Shown: positions 1 through 11,140 of the stretch, one piece after another
Numbering within the stretch: the stretch's first letter is position 1
Layout: each line of letters begins with the position of its first letter
From: Bretschneidera sinensis
Taxonomy: Eukaryota > Streptophyta > Magnoliopsida > Brassicales > Akaniaceae
Direction: 5' to 3'
Length of the DNA: 64,000 nt
NCBI GenBank assembly: GCA_023935145.1
Contig: CM043700.1
Location: 41,086,620 to 41,150,619, forward strand
Position numbers and translations under genes: made by a program
The notes under the pieces: generated by a model
Databases searched by the model: none
The model's input: only the letters and a program-made list of their open reading frames with translations
Told to the model about the DNA's origin: nothing

Positions 1-199
1 CGTTTTATTATGTGATTGGTTATTCACTTCACTTTTGCACTGTTGCTCTAAGTATACTCTCATTAAGAGGCATCAGAAAGATAGAGGGCCGTTTGGACCT
101 TGAAAGAGGGAAGAAAGTTTTATGTAAGACTTGCTTGATTGGGAGTAAAAATCTCAAAATTTCTAAATCATTATAGTTATTCTCGTAGCAAAAATTTAA

Positions 200-669
200 T
201 TGGCACTATCCACTCCCTTTGTGAGGATTCTAGGTAATGCCTCCATCACCATTATATACAAAAAGGGTGAAACGGGATTTCCTTGTCTCTTACCTCCCAA
301 GTTGGTGAAAAACCAAGCCTGTTGGAGAACCATTCAGTAGAACTGAACATATGAAGAAATACAATCGGTGGATCAATTCGTCCATCACGCTCCAAGGCTC
401 ATCAACTCAAATATGTATAATTAGATTCCCCAATGTGCATTGTGACATGCCTTTTCGATACCAAGTTTATAGACAGTGCTGGGAACTGCCAACATTGATC
501 TTGACTCAAGGCATTCATTTGCGACCAATACTGAATCTAAGATTTGACGGCCTATTAACTGCCTCACACTTCTTTCAATCAACCTGCTAGGAGCTTTAAT
601 GAGTGTAGAAATTCCATCCACCAAGCTAATAGGACAAAATTCAGAGATACTGTATGTGAACTTGTTCAT
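200..669 (-). mobile_element. LINE reverse-transcriptase fragment (antisense, in HEN2 intron)
   Basis: Read on the minus strand, 421-669 encodes a piece of a plant LINE (non-LTR retrotransposon) reverse transcriptase with the recognisable block GRQILDSVLVANE preceded by a PISLV motif. After a frame break, about 229-300 encodes the next RT block (NPVSPFLY, then VMEA). The reading frame is broken and both ends of the element are missing, so it is a dead fragment. It lies in the intron just upstream of the first visible HEN2 exon and opposes that gene. Confidence 0.75.
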
Positions 670-762
670 TTGTTTTTGTACTCATAGTTTTTTTTTAAAA
701 TTTATTTATAAATTTCATTACACTTGTTTTCTGGTTTCATTTTATTTTCTTTGTCTTTGCAG

Positions 763-3069
763 CTTCAAAAGTTCCGAGATGAACTTATTAACCGTTCACG
801 TGTCTTGAAGAAGCTTGGCCATATTGATGCTGATGGTGTTGTCCAGTTAAAGGGACGAGCAGCCTGCTTGATAGACACAGGAGATGAACTGCTTGTTACT
901 GAACTGATGTTCAACGGTAAACTAACTTCTTGTTCTACTCAGTTTCGTAGTCCATAAGCACCTTATTCAGTTTAGGGTGGGTATTATTCTGGTCAGGTTG
1001 GACCAAGGGGTAGCGTCAGAAACATAACATTACCAAGGCTTACTGGTTAGAATCTTTTGTTTATATAAAGCAGGCTGGCCTTGTCCTTCTGACTCAACAC
1101 TAATGAAATATTTTTTGCGTGTTACTTGTGTAATCTGGTATGCTATCTTTCGAGTCTTCCAATTAACTTTTAAGTTTTACCTATCAAAAGAACAAAAAAT
1201 GTCAAATTAAAATATTGGAACAAGTTAGCATTAGTACAGTTATTAGTTGAAATTTTCTGTAATTACTATGGTGGGTCACCTAAAATTTGAAGTCCACGGG
1301 GCTTACTTTTGTGGCCTTATTCATGCTTGATGGGTTTTAAGTTGGTCCAGCCTTGTCTCTAAAGGAGCCAATTTTTGTATCATCTGTCCATATGAATGAA
1401 GTTGAATGAACTTTTAATCAGGCACGTTCAATGATCTTGATCACCACCAAGTGGTGGCCCTTGCAAGTTGTTTCATTCCTGTAGACAAATCAAGCGAGCA
1501 AATACATTTGAGAGCAGAGCTTGCTAAACCTTTACAACAGCTTCAAGATAGTGCAAGAAAAATAGCAGAGGTAAAAATTTTTGTTTAATTTTTTAATTGT
1601 ATTTGTATTTTAGTTACTAATATCTTTGCATGCTTTCAGATACAACATGAATGCAAATTGGAAGTCAATGTTGATGAGTATGTGGAATCAACCGTGAGGC
1701 CATTTTTGATGGATGTCACTTATTGTTGGTCAAAGGTTAGAGTTTTATATTGCTAAAGAAGTTCTTCCTTAATGTCCTGTTCGTCTTTGGCTTCAGGTCT
1801 ACTGGTTTAATTATCAAAACTTGTTTAGTTAGCGGGATCCAATGTTTACTTTTGTGTCATTTTTTAGTGTATTATTTTTGTTTTTTTTTTTATACTTTCT
1901 TTATACTCTTTTTCATCAGGGTGCAAGTTTTGCAGAGGTTATACAGATGACTGATATATTTGAGGGTAGTATCATTAGAAGTGCTAGAAGGCTCGACGAG
2001 TTTCTGAACCAGGTATATCACCCTTCCTGAAATGCCTTTTTCTTATATAGCGATGGACAGCATCATACATTAAATGCATCTCTTCCGGGGCTGTGTTAGG
2101 CTGCCATGGCCAGCACCCTATTGTTGCATGCTTTCAATGTTGTAGCCTCCAATAGTCCTTGGGTGAAAGGTGATCTGTTGTCTGCTTGAGTAGGAAGTTC
2201 TACTAATCTAGTAATCTTAAAGTAAGGGCATCCATAACCATAGGTCTAGCATAAATCCACTGTGGGCTTTCTAATTCTTGTTCACAGCTTGCTATTGGGA
2301 TAAAGGGTTCAAATAACATAACAATTTCTTGTTTTCTGTTTTCTTTGGAAACCCTAATGATTTCCAAATTTGATTTCAAACTTTGCTTTTGATAAATATG
2401 TTAGTATTTTACTTGCTTGTTCATGCAGATGTAAAATGCCTATTGAATCATTATATCTATGGCAGATTACACATTTGCCTGTTTTGATTGGATGTGCATG
2501 TCCATGTCAATAAATTATATATATTTTTTCTTTTCTTTATATAATTTTAAAAGGTTATGGTGACATTCCACATTTCTGTTCAGCAGAAGTTGGTTGTAAA
2601 ACAGCTACCTTGTTTCAGTTCCCTGGGTCTTCTTCCCACCTGCTCTCTTATTTCTATATTCAGATCTTACGTATCACTTAAATGCATTTCCCAGCAGAGC
2701 TATTGTTCCCTGGGATAGTCAAGTATGTTGTATGCTTGCCATTTTTTTCTTTTGCCGACCCTTCACTCACATTTTCCGATGGAATTGCACTTAAAATTGT
2801 AATTCTTTTTATTGGTAAAACACACGCAAACAGTACTTGGACCTGTGAGTTTTAGGACCTGAGGTCGGCAACACTTAAAATTGTAATTACTTCAGAAAAA
2901 AAAACTCAAGCTAGCCTTATAATTTTTTGGACTTCTGACTTGCTTGTTGATTTTTCAGTTGCGCGCTGCAGCTAATGCTGTGGGAGAAGTTAATTTGGAA
3001 AGTAAGTTTGCAGCAGCCAGTGAAAGCCTACGCCGAGGTATTATGTTTGCAAATTCCCTTTATCTCTAA
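763..3069 (+). CDS. HEN2: HEN2/DExH10-type nuclear exosome RNA helicase, C-terminal exons (5' part off window)
   Basis: Five exons join in frame: 763-916, 1422-1570, 1640-1735, 1920-2012 and 2959-3069, all with AG/GT borders, giving the last 200 residues up to a TAA. The protein reads through the DSHCT domain of SKI2/MTR4-family DExH helicases: blocks such as GHIDADGVVQLKGRAACLI, GASFAEVIQMTDIFEGSII and the terminal GIMFANSLYL. HEN2 works with the nucleoplasmic RNA exosome to unwind and feed defective or non-coding RNAs for 3'-5' decay. The ending and the KPLQQLQDSARKI stretch favour HEN2 over the nucleolar paralogue MTR4 (from family knowledge). Helicase core exons lie to the left of the window; the intron before 763 is over 760 bp long and holds LINE debris. 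Confidence 0.88.
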
Positions 3070-4769
3070 AATATCATTTTGCAGGCTTGTGCTTGTGGAA
3101 TTGAAGCATCCATGGGCATAATAATTCCCTTTGACAGTAGTAAATCATCTTCATCAGCTTGATACATGATTGCTGTATTCTTTTGTTGTTAATTATCATT
3201 TCTTGTTGTATATTTCAAAACTCATCTGGGAAAAACTGCCCAGCAATTTTGTTAAAAAGCTTTTCATTAACATTGTGATTATGGAACTCCTCACCCCTCG
3301 TCTCGCTCTCCCTCCATTTAACTATTATGCTCATGAAAGATCATATCGTGGTTCAAACTCATGTTTATGCACAAAAATTGATCCTATTCAAATTTCTTTC
3401 AAGTGGTTCTGTTGAAGCACCTCATAAAATTACCTTTTTGTGAGGAATTTTCCTATTATGGAAGAAGTTGGCGATCAACTAATAATTGTGTTGGGATGTC
3501 TTGAACATGGGGATTACAGAATGAACCGAGGTACTAAGCATTCAGTAAATAGTTTGGAGTTTGACTTGTTAAGAATCTATTTATGTTGTTTTTTTAGTTA
3601 CATTAATGGGGAGGGGAATCGAATCCGAGTCTTTTATATGGAGGGTACAAAGGTAACCACTGGGCTCAATTAGTGTAGGAACCAAAGTTGGATATAGAGA
3701 ACTGTGGAGTAGGCTCATTGGTTTGTTTACTGCTTTATTATGGGTTTGTTTATAGACTCGACTAAGAGGATATATGATAAATAATAATATTTTTAACCTA
3801 GGTGCATTTTTTTTGGGCGTGGCGGGGTTAGTATAGATCATAGGTTCGAGCTGTAGTGCTTGTTTGGTTTGTTTATTATAATGTCTGTTTGAAACTTGAT
3901 TGTGTAACTCAAGTTTATACTTGTAAACAAGCTTGAGCTTGGCTTGTTTACAGCTTAGGTACTACTCTGAATAACATGATTTTCTTTTTTCCTTGCCGAG
4001 CTTGATTAGGTTGGAACTTGGGTTTTGTAAAAATTTCTCAATTTTTGAAGGAAAATTTTACATTTGGGAGGCATTTTGTAGAAATTTGTTTTTAGAAAAT
4101 TGGAAAATTTTCTACAATTGAACACATTTTAGGTTGCTACCGTTGTTGCAGCAGCTGATAGCCAAGTATGCCGCGTCAAAGTAGAGTCAGAAACCCCATA
4201 TCTCCAATAGCTGGTGCTGTACGTATCAACGATATACAAAACAGATGGGTAAAAGCATTCCAAGTTTGTTTGGTCAAGTGTCTGGCAAATGGTGCAGTAG
4301 TTTAACCCAGATCTTTTGGTCTAGTGGTTTAATTTTAGGTATTTAATATAAAGGATCCGGTTTGATCTTCCTTCCTGCAATATACCAAACAAAATAATGG
4401 TGCAGTGATTGACCATCCCGGCAGGAAGGAGGATGTGCTTTTCTTCTAAAGATGGGCTACCAGCTCCATGCTGACTCAAAGGAAAATGGGTATGCGAAAT
4501 GGTTTGGAATTGTGCACTCCTGTTGTAATTGTAAAGGAAGCCTTTGGAAGAGAGGTTAGCTCGCAATGAAGACAAACTCTGAGTAGAAAATAATCAAATT
4601 ATGCAATCTTAAGAAAAGGATTAAATCGCCTTACAATCACTGAACCTCATAACGATGATTCATTATTCAAAGTACATGAAAGATAAATTTGTTTGTTATT
4701 TTTAATGTCCTGACAAAAAATTAATTGGAAATTCATGAAAAAAGTAGTTTTAACGATTCATTGATCAAA
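3070..4769. other. Intergenic spacer between convergent HEN2 and C4H genes
   Basis: No coding sequence I can support. The first few hundred bases should include the HEN2 3' UTR, and the last few hundred before 4770 the 3' UTR of the oppositely oriented P450 gene. The middle holds a SINE-like insert (separate entry). A further pol III B-box-like GGTTCGAGCT lies at about 3843. The rest is AT-rich single-copy-looking DNA. Confidence 0.6.
3580..3690 (-). mobile_element. SINE-like tRNA-derived insert
   Basis: On the minus strand a tRNA-type A box (GAGCCCAGTGGTTA, about 3651-3669) is followed about 34 bp later by a B box (GGATTCGATTCCCC, about 3611-3625), then an A-rich run. That arrangement is typical of plant tRNA-derived SINEs and not of a real tRNA, since no acceptor stem closes. 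Ends are approximate and I cannot assign a family. Confidence 0.5.
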
Positions 4770-6935
4770 TTATGCCGTGATTGGTTGGAAGACAACCGTT
4801 GAATGGTTGGCGATATGCAGGCTAAACTGTCCTCCTTTTTCACTTACATCAATCTTCTCTATCCCAGGTGGAGTCTTCATTTCAAAATTGGTTACTAATT
4901 TAGCAATCACAAGCCCCAAAATTGGCAATGCAAGTATGATTCCTGGGCAGCTTCGCCTTCCCACTCCGAAGGGTAAGTACCTAAAGTCAACCTTCCCACC
5001 AGCAACAGCTTCTGCACCACATTCTTCTTCTAAGAACCTCTCGGGCCGAAACTCATTGGGATTCTTCCACCATTTAGGGTTATTGGCTAACCACCAGGCA
5101 TTGATTACTACCTTTGACTCTTTAGGAATTGTGAAACCCCCTAGCTTTGCTTCTTCTAGGTTCATATGGGGCACCAACAAGGGAATTGGGGTATGTAGCC
5201 TTAATGTCTCTTTTACTACTGCCTGTAAGTATGGTAGTTCTTGCAGGTTAGATTCCGTGACTTGATTTCCTTTAAGGACGACTGAGATTTCATCTCGGAT
5301 CTTAAGTTGAACGGTCGGATGATTGACCAGCTCAGCTATGGCCCATTCCATGGACCACAGTGTTGTCTCTATTGCTGCAACATTGATGTTCTCTACAATG
5401 TAGATAACATTTTCTTCACTGATTTCTCCCTTCATTTGAGCATCTATTATGTGATCAATGGCACAGTTTATCTTGTGCTTCCCTCCATTGGCAGCCATTA
5501 TTTCCCTACAAAATAATGAAAATTCAGATTGAATGAATTGCCACTCTTTTTAAGGTATTGTTTGGTCTAATTTTCTGTGTAGAATAGAAATTAGGCTAAG
5601 CACTAATAAAAAAAAATGAAAGTTGAAAACAGAGTATAAGAAGTTGAATACGTGTCAAATCTCAATTTCACAAGTACTGTTTGGCCTAACAGTAAAACAA
5701 AATTAATCTCAATTTCACAAGTACTGGTTGGCCTAACAGTAAAACTAAATTATGCTTTATAAAACGGTTTTGAAACAGTTCATGATCAAACATCATTGAA
5801 GATATAAATTGTTTATCATTTAGTAAAATAACATGAAAACAGTTTTTTTCACACATCATTTTTTAAAAACATAAACTAAAGGTGTTTACCCCAACTTCTC
5901 CTAAACAGTGTTTTAATACAATTCGTATCAAACACTACACAGTTTATGCCACAACATTTTACCAAAAACCGCTTTGAAATCACTTTAACTCCCCAACGGC
6001 TCAAGCTTTAGTTAACCCAAACAAGACCTTAAATTTACCATGACTAAACCCATAGGTTGTTGCCGAAAAATAAAAAAGCAGTGTTTTTACCTTCTCTTCT
6101 GAACAAAATGATTGTTAAAAAAGGCCAACCTCCTGCTCTGCAAATCCCTGCACTTATTCAAGTAACCCCTCAGAAAGGGTCTAAGCAAAGGAATAAAATC
6201 TCCATAATTATACTCAAAACTCTGAGCCAAACGACTTCTCTCGGAATTAAATCTTGTTGCTTCAATGAACAATGGGTCTTGTTGATCCTCAAACTTAGAA
6301 TCAAACATCATCCTATACATAATATTATAAAGCATCAACTGCAAATGTTTCCTCACAACAATCCCTCTGTTCTTCACTTGCTCATCAATCTTTAAATCAT
6401 GAACCACAAGATCCATCTCCTCCTCCCACATTTCCCTATATTGTTGAACAACTTTGTTAGTGAAAAAGGGCAATGTCATGATCCTCCGCATTTTGCGCCA
6501 ATGATCACCATAAATGGTGAAAACCATGTCTTGCCCATTTCCAGTGAAGATGTCAAAGACAACATTTCGTGGGCGAGAACCGAATTCAACACCTTGTGTG
6601 TGTAGAACTTGGGTTGCAAGCTCTGGGTCTGATACAACGGTTAGGTTTTTGGAGCCAAGTTTTAGGAGGAAAATTGAGCCATAGGTTTTTGACATTGAGG
6701 CAAGGAGACGGTGGTTTAGGTCATTGCCCACTTGGAGCCAATTGCCAAAGATTGGAATTGAGATTGGGCCAGGAGGAGGAGGAGAGAGTTTAGTACTTGA
6801 GGATTTGATTTTGAGCAAGTAGATTATCACAGGGAGGAGAAGGAGAAAACTTGGGCAATTTGTGAAGGAAAAAGCAAGTATTGTGCTGACAATGATGAGA
6901 AATGCTAGAGGTTTTGCAACAAGTTGATGACCCAT
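4770..6935 (-). CDS. CYP73A: trans-cinnamate 4-hydroxylase, CYP73A (class II-like)
   Basis: Two exons, 6091-6935 and 4770-5505, split by one 585-bp intron, encode 526 residues. The enzyme hydroxylates cinnamate to p-coumarate at the endoplasmic reticulum, the second step of the phenylpropanoid pathway. Visible P450 landmarks: an N-terminal hydrophobic anchor, a proline hinge (PPPPGP near residue 52), the C4H-specific I-helix AAIETT (about 325-330), KETLR (about 380-384), PERF, and heme loop [11 protein letters not shown] with the ligand Cys near 468. The long, doubly hydrophobic N terminus differs from the short MDLLLLEK-type start of class I C4H and fits the divergent class II isoforms (inference from family knowledge). 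The ATG at 6935 follows a TATA box by about 70 bp. All key residues are present, so the gene looks functional. A 46-bp tandem duplication sits in the intron near 5660-5752. Confidence 0.93.
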
Positions 6936-7005
6936 GTTTTTTTTTGTAGATGAAATTGAGAAGAGGAATTGTTTGAATTTGAGGAATGGGAAGGAGGGAA
7001 ATGGG

Positions 7006-7016
7006 TCTTATATATG
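7006..7016 (-). promoter_or_regulatory. TATA box of the C4H gene
   Basis: Minus-strand TCATATATAAG lies about 70-80 bp upstream of the C4H ATG, the expected distance for a plant core promoter with a short leader. Confidence 0.7.
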
Positions 7017-7039
7017 AGTGGCAAAGGTGGGGTACGAGG

Positions 7040-7046
7040 GGTTGGT
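7040..7046 (-). promoter_or_regulatory. AC-II element (MYB site) in C4H promoter
   Basis: Minus-strand ACCAACC, about 25-30 bp upstream of the TATA box. AC elements bind MYB46/MYB58/63-type regulators of lignin genes and are common in phenylpropanoid promoters (established knowledge). The extended form also fits the MYB46 response element. Confidence 0.6.
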
Positions 7047-7135
7047 GCCCAACAGTTTTGAGTGAAATCCATGGGCTGGATAAAAGAATCAGGGCAGGAG
7101 AATGATTAAACATTTTTTTTCCAGAGTCAAAAGTT

Positions 7136-7142
7136 GGTTGGT
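7136..7142 (-). promoter_or_regulatory. Second AC-II element in C4H promoter
   Basis: A second exact minus-strand ACCAACC, 96 bp upstream of the first. Two identical sites near the core promoter of a lignin-pathway P450 make MYB control likely. Confidence 0.55.
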
Positions 7143-8252
7143 ACTTCATGCTAGTTTGGTAGAGGTCTCCGTCCAACATGAGCATTTTCAATTCCCTTGT
7201 TGAGTACACTCAACTTTGGGTAGGATTTTCGAAAATTATTTTTACTTTTTGAAAATTTTTTTTATGTTTAGTAAATAGTAAGTAATTTTTTAAAACAGTT
7301 TTTAAAAACTATTTTATGAAAACTCCAAATTTGTGTTTTCTAACATAATTTTCGAAAAATAACCCTAAAACCATTGTTTATTTTTTTGTTTCATTCTTCT
7401 TCAATGGTATATAAAAAAAATTAAAATTTTAAGAATAAAATAATATTAATTATTTTTTAAGTATTTAGTAAATATGAGAAATAAAATTAATATAGATTTT
7501 AAATTTAAACTCAAAACTAAAAATAATTACAAGGTGTATCAAAACAGTTTTTAAAATAAGATTATCCAAATAACATTTCACTGTTTTCTGTTTTGGAAAC
7601 AGTTTTCAAATTACAGTTATCCAAACATGTTTTCTTTAAAAAACATCAGAAAACTGTTTTCGATTTTCATTTTCAAAAACTGAAAATAAAAAACCGTTAC
7701 CCAAACATACCCTTATAAAGAAAAACTGTCCTAAACAAAAATCTTTATGAAAAGAAAGAAAAGAATTTTTAAAATTTTATCGATAATATTAATAAAATAA
7801 AATATAAATGTTATTATTAAAAAAAAATCAAATTACCAATTCAAAATAAAAGACACCCTTTAATTCAGCCGATGACAAGTGCATGGGACCAATAGTGATG
7901 ATTTGACAACATTCATGCTAATGATTTGATTTGAAATTAGAAGGCAATACAAAGTGTAAATGTCAAAGAAGATATGCTAAGGAGGAGCTTCACCAACTAT
8001 TCACCCATTAGATTCACCATACTTGGCGATTATTGAGCGAAGCCGCGGAAGACGAATCTCACCTGTAAATTCTGTTTTTCATTTTCCATTTCCCATTTCC
8101 CATTTTTGCTTAGGTAAATCCCTTGAGGTTGCTGCATATTTGACTCTAAAAGTTCAGTTTGACTTTGACATGGGTGTTGGTTTAATAATTAATACCATGT
8201 GATTTATGTTTGATTTTAGAGTAAAAAACAAAGTTGAAATAAAAATGGGTTT
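7143..8252. other. AT-rich upstream spacer of the C4H gene
   Basis: No gene visible. The stretch is rich in A/T with several self-similar runs of the type GTTTTCAAAA/AAAACTG between 7230 and 7690, probably a degraded repeat. It ends at the target-site duplication of the gypsy element. Confidence 0.5.
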
Positions 8253-8257
8253 ATATG

Positions 8258-8718
8258 TGTTGATGCCAAAAATTATTGGTGTTGACGTGGCCTGGAAGTT
8301 GACGTGGCCTGGTTGAGGACTCGACTCGAGTGAGGACTTGACCTGGTTGAGGACTCGGCCTGAGTGGGGACTTGGGCTGGATCCTGCATAAGTGACAAGG
8401 GTGAACTGAAGGCCCTCGAAAGGAGGGGAGGGGGAGACCTCCGAAGGCACTTCGATGCTTAAGTCAGCAACGATTTTAGGGAGAAGTCGAGGGCTCAAAA
8501 GAAGCTGAGGGCCTAAGTGTGTTAAGTGCGAGTGCGGGTGTGTCTAAATATATCTGGTGAAGTCCATACCTTGGCTCATTTATAAGCGACTGCTGGCGAG
8601 GTAGCTATGATAGCGAGCTCGGGTGATAGTGCGACCATAGGGCAGCTGCAGGGCGACTGTCAGTCTGCAGGGTGGCTGATAGCTTTGCAAGGTGGCTGAT
8701 AGCTTCGTAGGGTGGCTG
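8258..8718 (-). repeat. Truncated 3' LTR of the gypsy element
   Basis: Matches 25062-25487 of the intact LTR, including the repeated GACGTGGCCTGG motif, but stops at 8718. The distal 261 bp (element U3 start) and the polypurine tract are gone. The junction shares GGTGGCTGAC with a second copy of that motif deeper in the LTR, so deletion through short homology is likely. This copy also carries a roughly 34-bp internal duplication (GAGGACTCG repeats near 8312-8365) that the other LTR lacks. Confidence 0.85.
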
Positions 8719-9123
8719 ACCGAGTGCAAACTGCAGAAGTCTCAGGACGCTGTTCACGATCTGTCCATCTCTCTTGAGACGACAGAGAGGGAGAGGGCGG
8801 AGGCAGTTTTCGAAAAGGATCATCGTTTTAGGTCCGAAGAGGCTCTTAGAGATGAGCTGAAAGAGGTCCGTCGTCAGGCCGCTGAGAATGAGGCGTTCCT
8901 TACGGAGAAAGGCGCGAATCAGTACATAGAAGGCTTTGAGGAAGCCAAGATGAGGGCCGCACTTTTTTTCCCGGGGGTTGACTTCTCGGGCCTCGACTTG
9001 GCTGCAGATTCAGAAGGGTCTGACGTGGCCTCTTTCGGAGGAAGTGCTGAGGGGGCCGCTATGTACGAGGTCCAGGAGGGGCCAGAGGGTGCTGGTCAGC
9101 CTGTTCCAGAAGAAGGGGTCTAA
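8719..9123 (+). pseudogene. Remnant of the gypsy antisense ORF (aORF)
   Basis: A + strand open frame of about 134 codons, ending at TAA 9121-9123, runs opposite to the element's pol and lies between integrase and the 3' LTR. This is the place where Tat-lineage elements (Retand, RIRE2, Grande) are known to carry an antisense ORF. The visible protein is highly charged with heptad-like Glu/Arg/Leu runs (a probable coiled coil over the first 75 residues) and an acidic, Gly/Glu-rich tail. The 5' end is lost: the frame now runs into LTR sequence through the deletion junction at 8718/8719, with no ATG. An AATAAA at about 9237-9242 could be its old poly(A) signal. Function of aORFs is unknown. Confidence 0.65.
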
Positions 9124-9499
9124 GGACCTGTTGAGGATGCTTGATCGCGGCCTACAAGGCTCCGTCTTCCCCATAGTTGTTTAGCACTTTTGTACCCGAG
9201 GCCAGATTGCCCGGCTTTTGTACCACTTTTCTATATGAATAAACCAATATGTTTGAAACTTCAAATCTTTATTGATATTTTACTTTCTTTTACGTTTCAT
9301 TGATAAAACCTACGGAGGTTCTCCGCGTTCCAGGTGCGTGGAATGGTTTTTCCTTCCATATCCTCTAGTTCATAAGTGCCCATTCTACAAACCCATCGAA
9401 TTCAGTAGGGGCCTTCCAAGTTTGATACTAGCTTCCTTGTGCGACGAGAGTGTGACACTTCGCTCTTCCGAAGAACGAGGTCATTAAGCATGAAGTCTT

Positions 9500-10330
9500 T
9501 TGATCAAACTCGGGAGTTGTAATATCGAGTTGCCCTTTGCTGGTAGGTTGCGAGGCAGATCTGGGCTTTGTCACTTGTCTCCTCAGTTAGGTCTGCGTTC
9601 ATTCTCAACCCTTCTTCGTTGTTGCCTGGTTCGAAGTGATGCACTCGTGTCGATGGGATCCCAATTTCCAGAGGGATGACAGCCTCTGACCCGTATGCCA
9701 TGAAGAAGGGTGTTTCTCCAGTTGGTGTCCGGGTTGTTGTTCGCTAGGCCCAAAGGATATGGTAGAGCTGCTCTACCCACTGGTTATTCACCTCATCAAT
9801 TCTTCTTCTGATCCCTTGGAGGAGTGTCCTATTGGTTACTTCAGCCTGTCCATTGGCCTGTGGATACCCCACAGAAGAGAACCGAAGTTCGATGTAGAGG
9901 TCATCGCAGAATGTCTTGAATCGAGAGCTGTCAAACTACTTTCTGTTGTCTGTGATCAGCACTCGAGAGATCCCGAATCGGCATACTATCGATTTCCATA
10001 CAAAATTTTGAGTCTAGTGATCCGTGATACTGGCCAATGGCTCGGCCTCGACCCATTTGGTTAAGTAGTCAATGGCTACAATAAGATGCTTCTTCTGCCC
10101 AACAGCCGTTGGGAATGGGCCTAAGAGATCCATCCCCCACATGGCGAAGGGGAGAAAGCTGGTGATGGAGACGAGAGGGTTAGCGGGGCAGTGTGATATT
10201 AGAGACCACCGCTGACAGTTCTCACATTTTTTGACTAAGTCTGTCGCGTCATCTTTAACTGTGGACCAATAGTACCCCTGGCGAAGGACTTTAAAGGCTA
10301 AGGCCCGAGCCCCCAGGTGGTTCCCGCATA
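9500..10330 (-). pseudogene. Gypsy integrase, broken
   Basis: Minus-strand blocks in element order: a zinc-binding CENCQR motif near 10220, MWGMDLLGPFP and VAIDYLTKWVEAEP (first catalytic Asp region, about 10040-10140), a segment resembling the NGQAE.NRTLLQGI region around 9780-9870, and the C-terminal YGSEAVIP and LATYQQRATRYYN block (9504-9701). The blocks lie in different frames, and stops or frameshifts separate them. The RNase H-like core is recognisable but cannot give an active enzyme. Confidence 0.8.
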
Positions 10331-11140
10331 TCCCTTCGTGGACCTCTCAGAGAGCATAGTCAGACTCTCTCGGCCCGAGGCATCGTAGGTATGGCGTGGT
10401 TAGACCCCTTTTGTATAGTTGCCCTTCCATAAGGGTGTAACGCGAGGCATGAGAAATTAACTTCCTAGCTTGGTCATTTTGTTCGGGTACCATGCCTTCT
10501 TTCAGATATTGAAGGATTGGATCCATCCAAGTGGGCCCCTCTTCTGTCGGTAGAATTGGAGCTTCATCTATGCTTGGTTCAGCGAGGATTTCTTGGTAGA
10601 CAGCTCGGCTAGGTGTCAGTTCCTGAGAGGAGGCTAGGTTCGCAAGGGCATTTGCCTTGGAGTTCTCGGCTCAAGGGATTTGAGTTATCCTGAATGTTTT
10701 GAGCATGGCGACCCGTTCCTTCACTTTTTGGAGATACCGAGAAAGTTTCTCCCCCCTGACCTCGAACTCCCCCTGTACCTGATTTACCACCAACTGGGAG
10801 TTGCTGAATACTTCCAACTCTTCCACTGCAATTGCTAACCTTAGACAGGCTAGGAGGGCTTCGTATTCTATTTCATTATTGGAGGCCCTGAACCTGGACC
10901 TCAATGCATATTCAATGGTGAAGCCTTCCGGACTGCAGAGGATGAGCCCCACGCCACTTTCTTGTGAATTTGAGGAACCATCCACATGGAGACTCCATCC
11001 CAGAGGGGGGCCATCGTCCTTAGATGCTGCGGGCTCGTCCGAGTCTATGGCCAGGGTTGTTTCCACGATAAAATCGGCCAGAGCCTGGCCCTTGATAGAT
11101 TGCCTAGGTTAGTAGCGGATATCAAACTCTCCCAGCTCGA
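10331..11140 (-). pseudogene. Gypsy RNase H domain, broken, and link to integrase
   Basis: 10671-11066 holds an RNase HI fold region (LHVDGSSN with the first Asp, then NEIEYEALL with the Glu). The third catalytic site reads FSNSQLVVNQV at 10800-10802, with Asn where the family has Asp. A stop (TGA, about 10671) and another near 10350 interrupt the stretch that links to integrase. Both defects fit G-to-A or C-to-T decay of methylated DNA. Confidence 0.78.

Noticed and set aside
6057..6793. Plus-strand open frames opposite the C4H first exon
   Set aside because: They are antisense shadows of a well-supported P450 exon.
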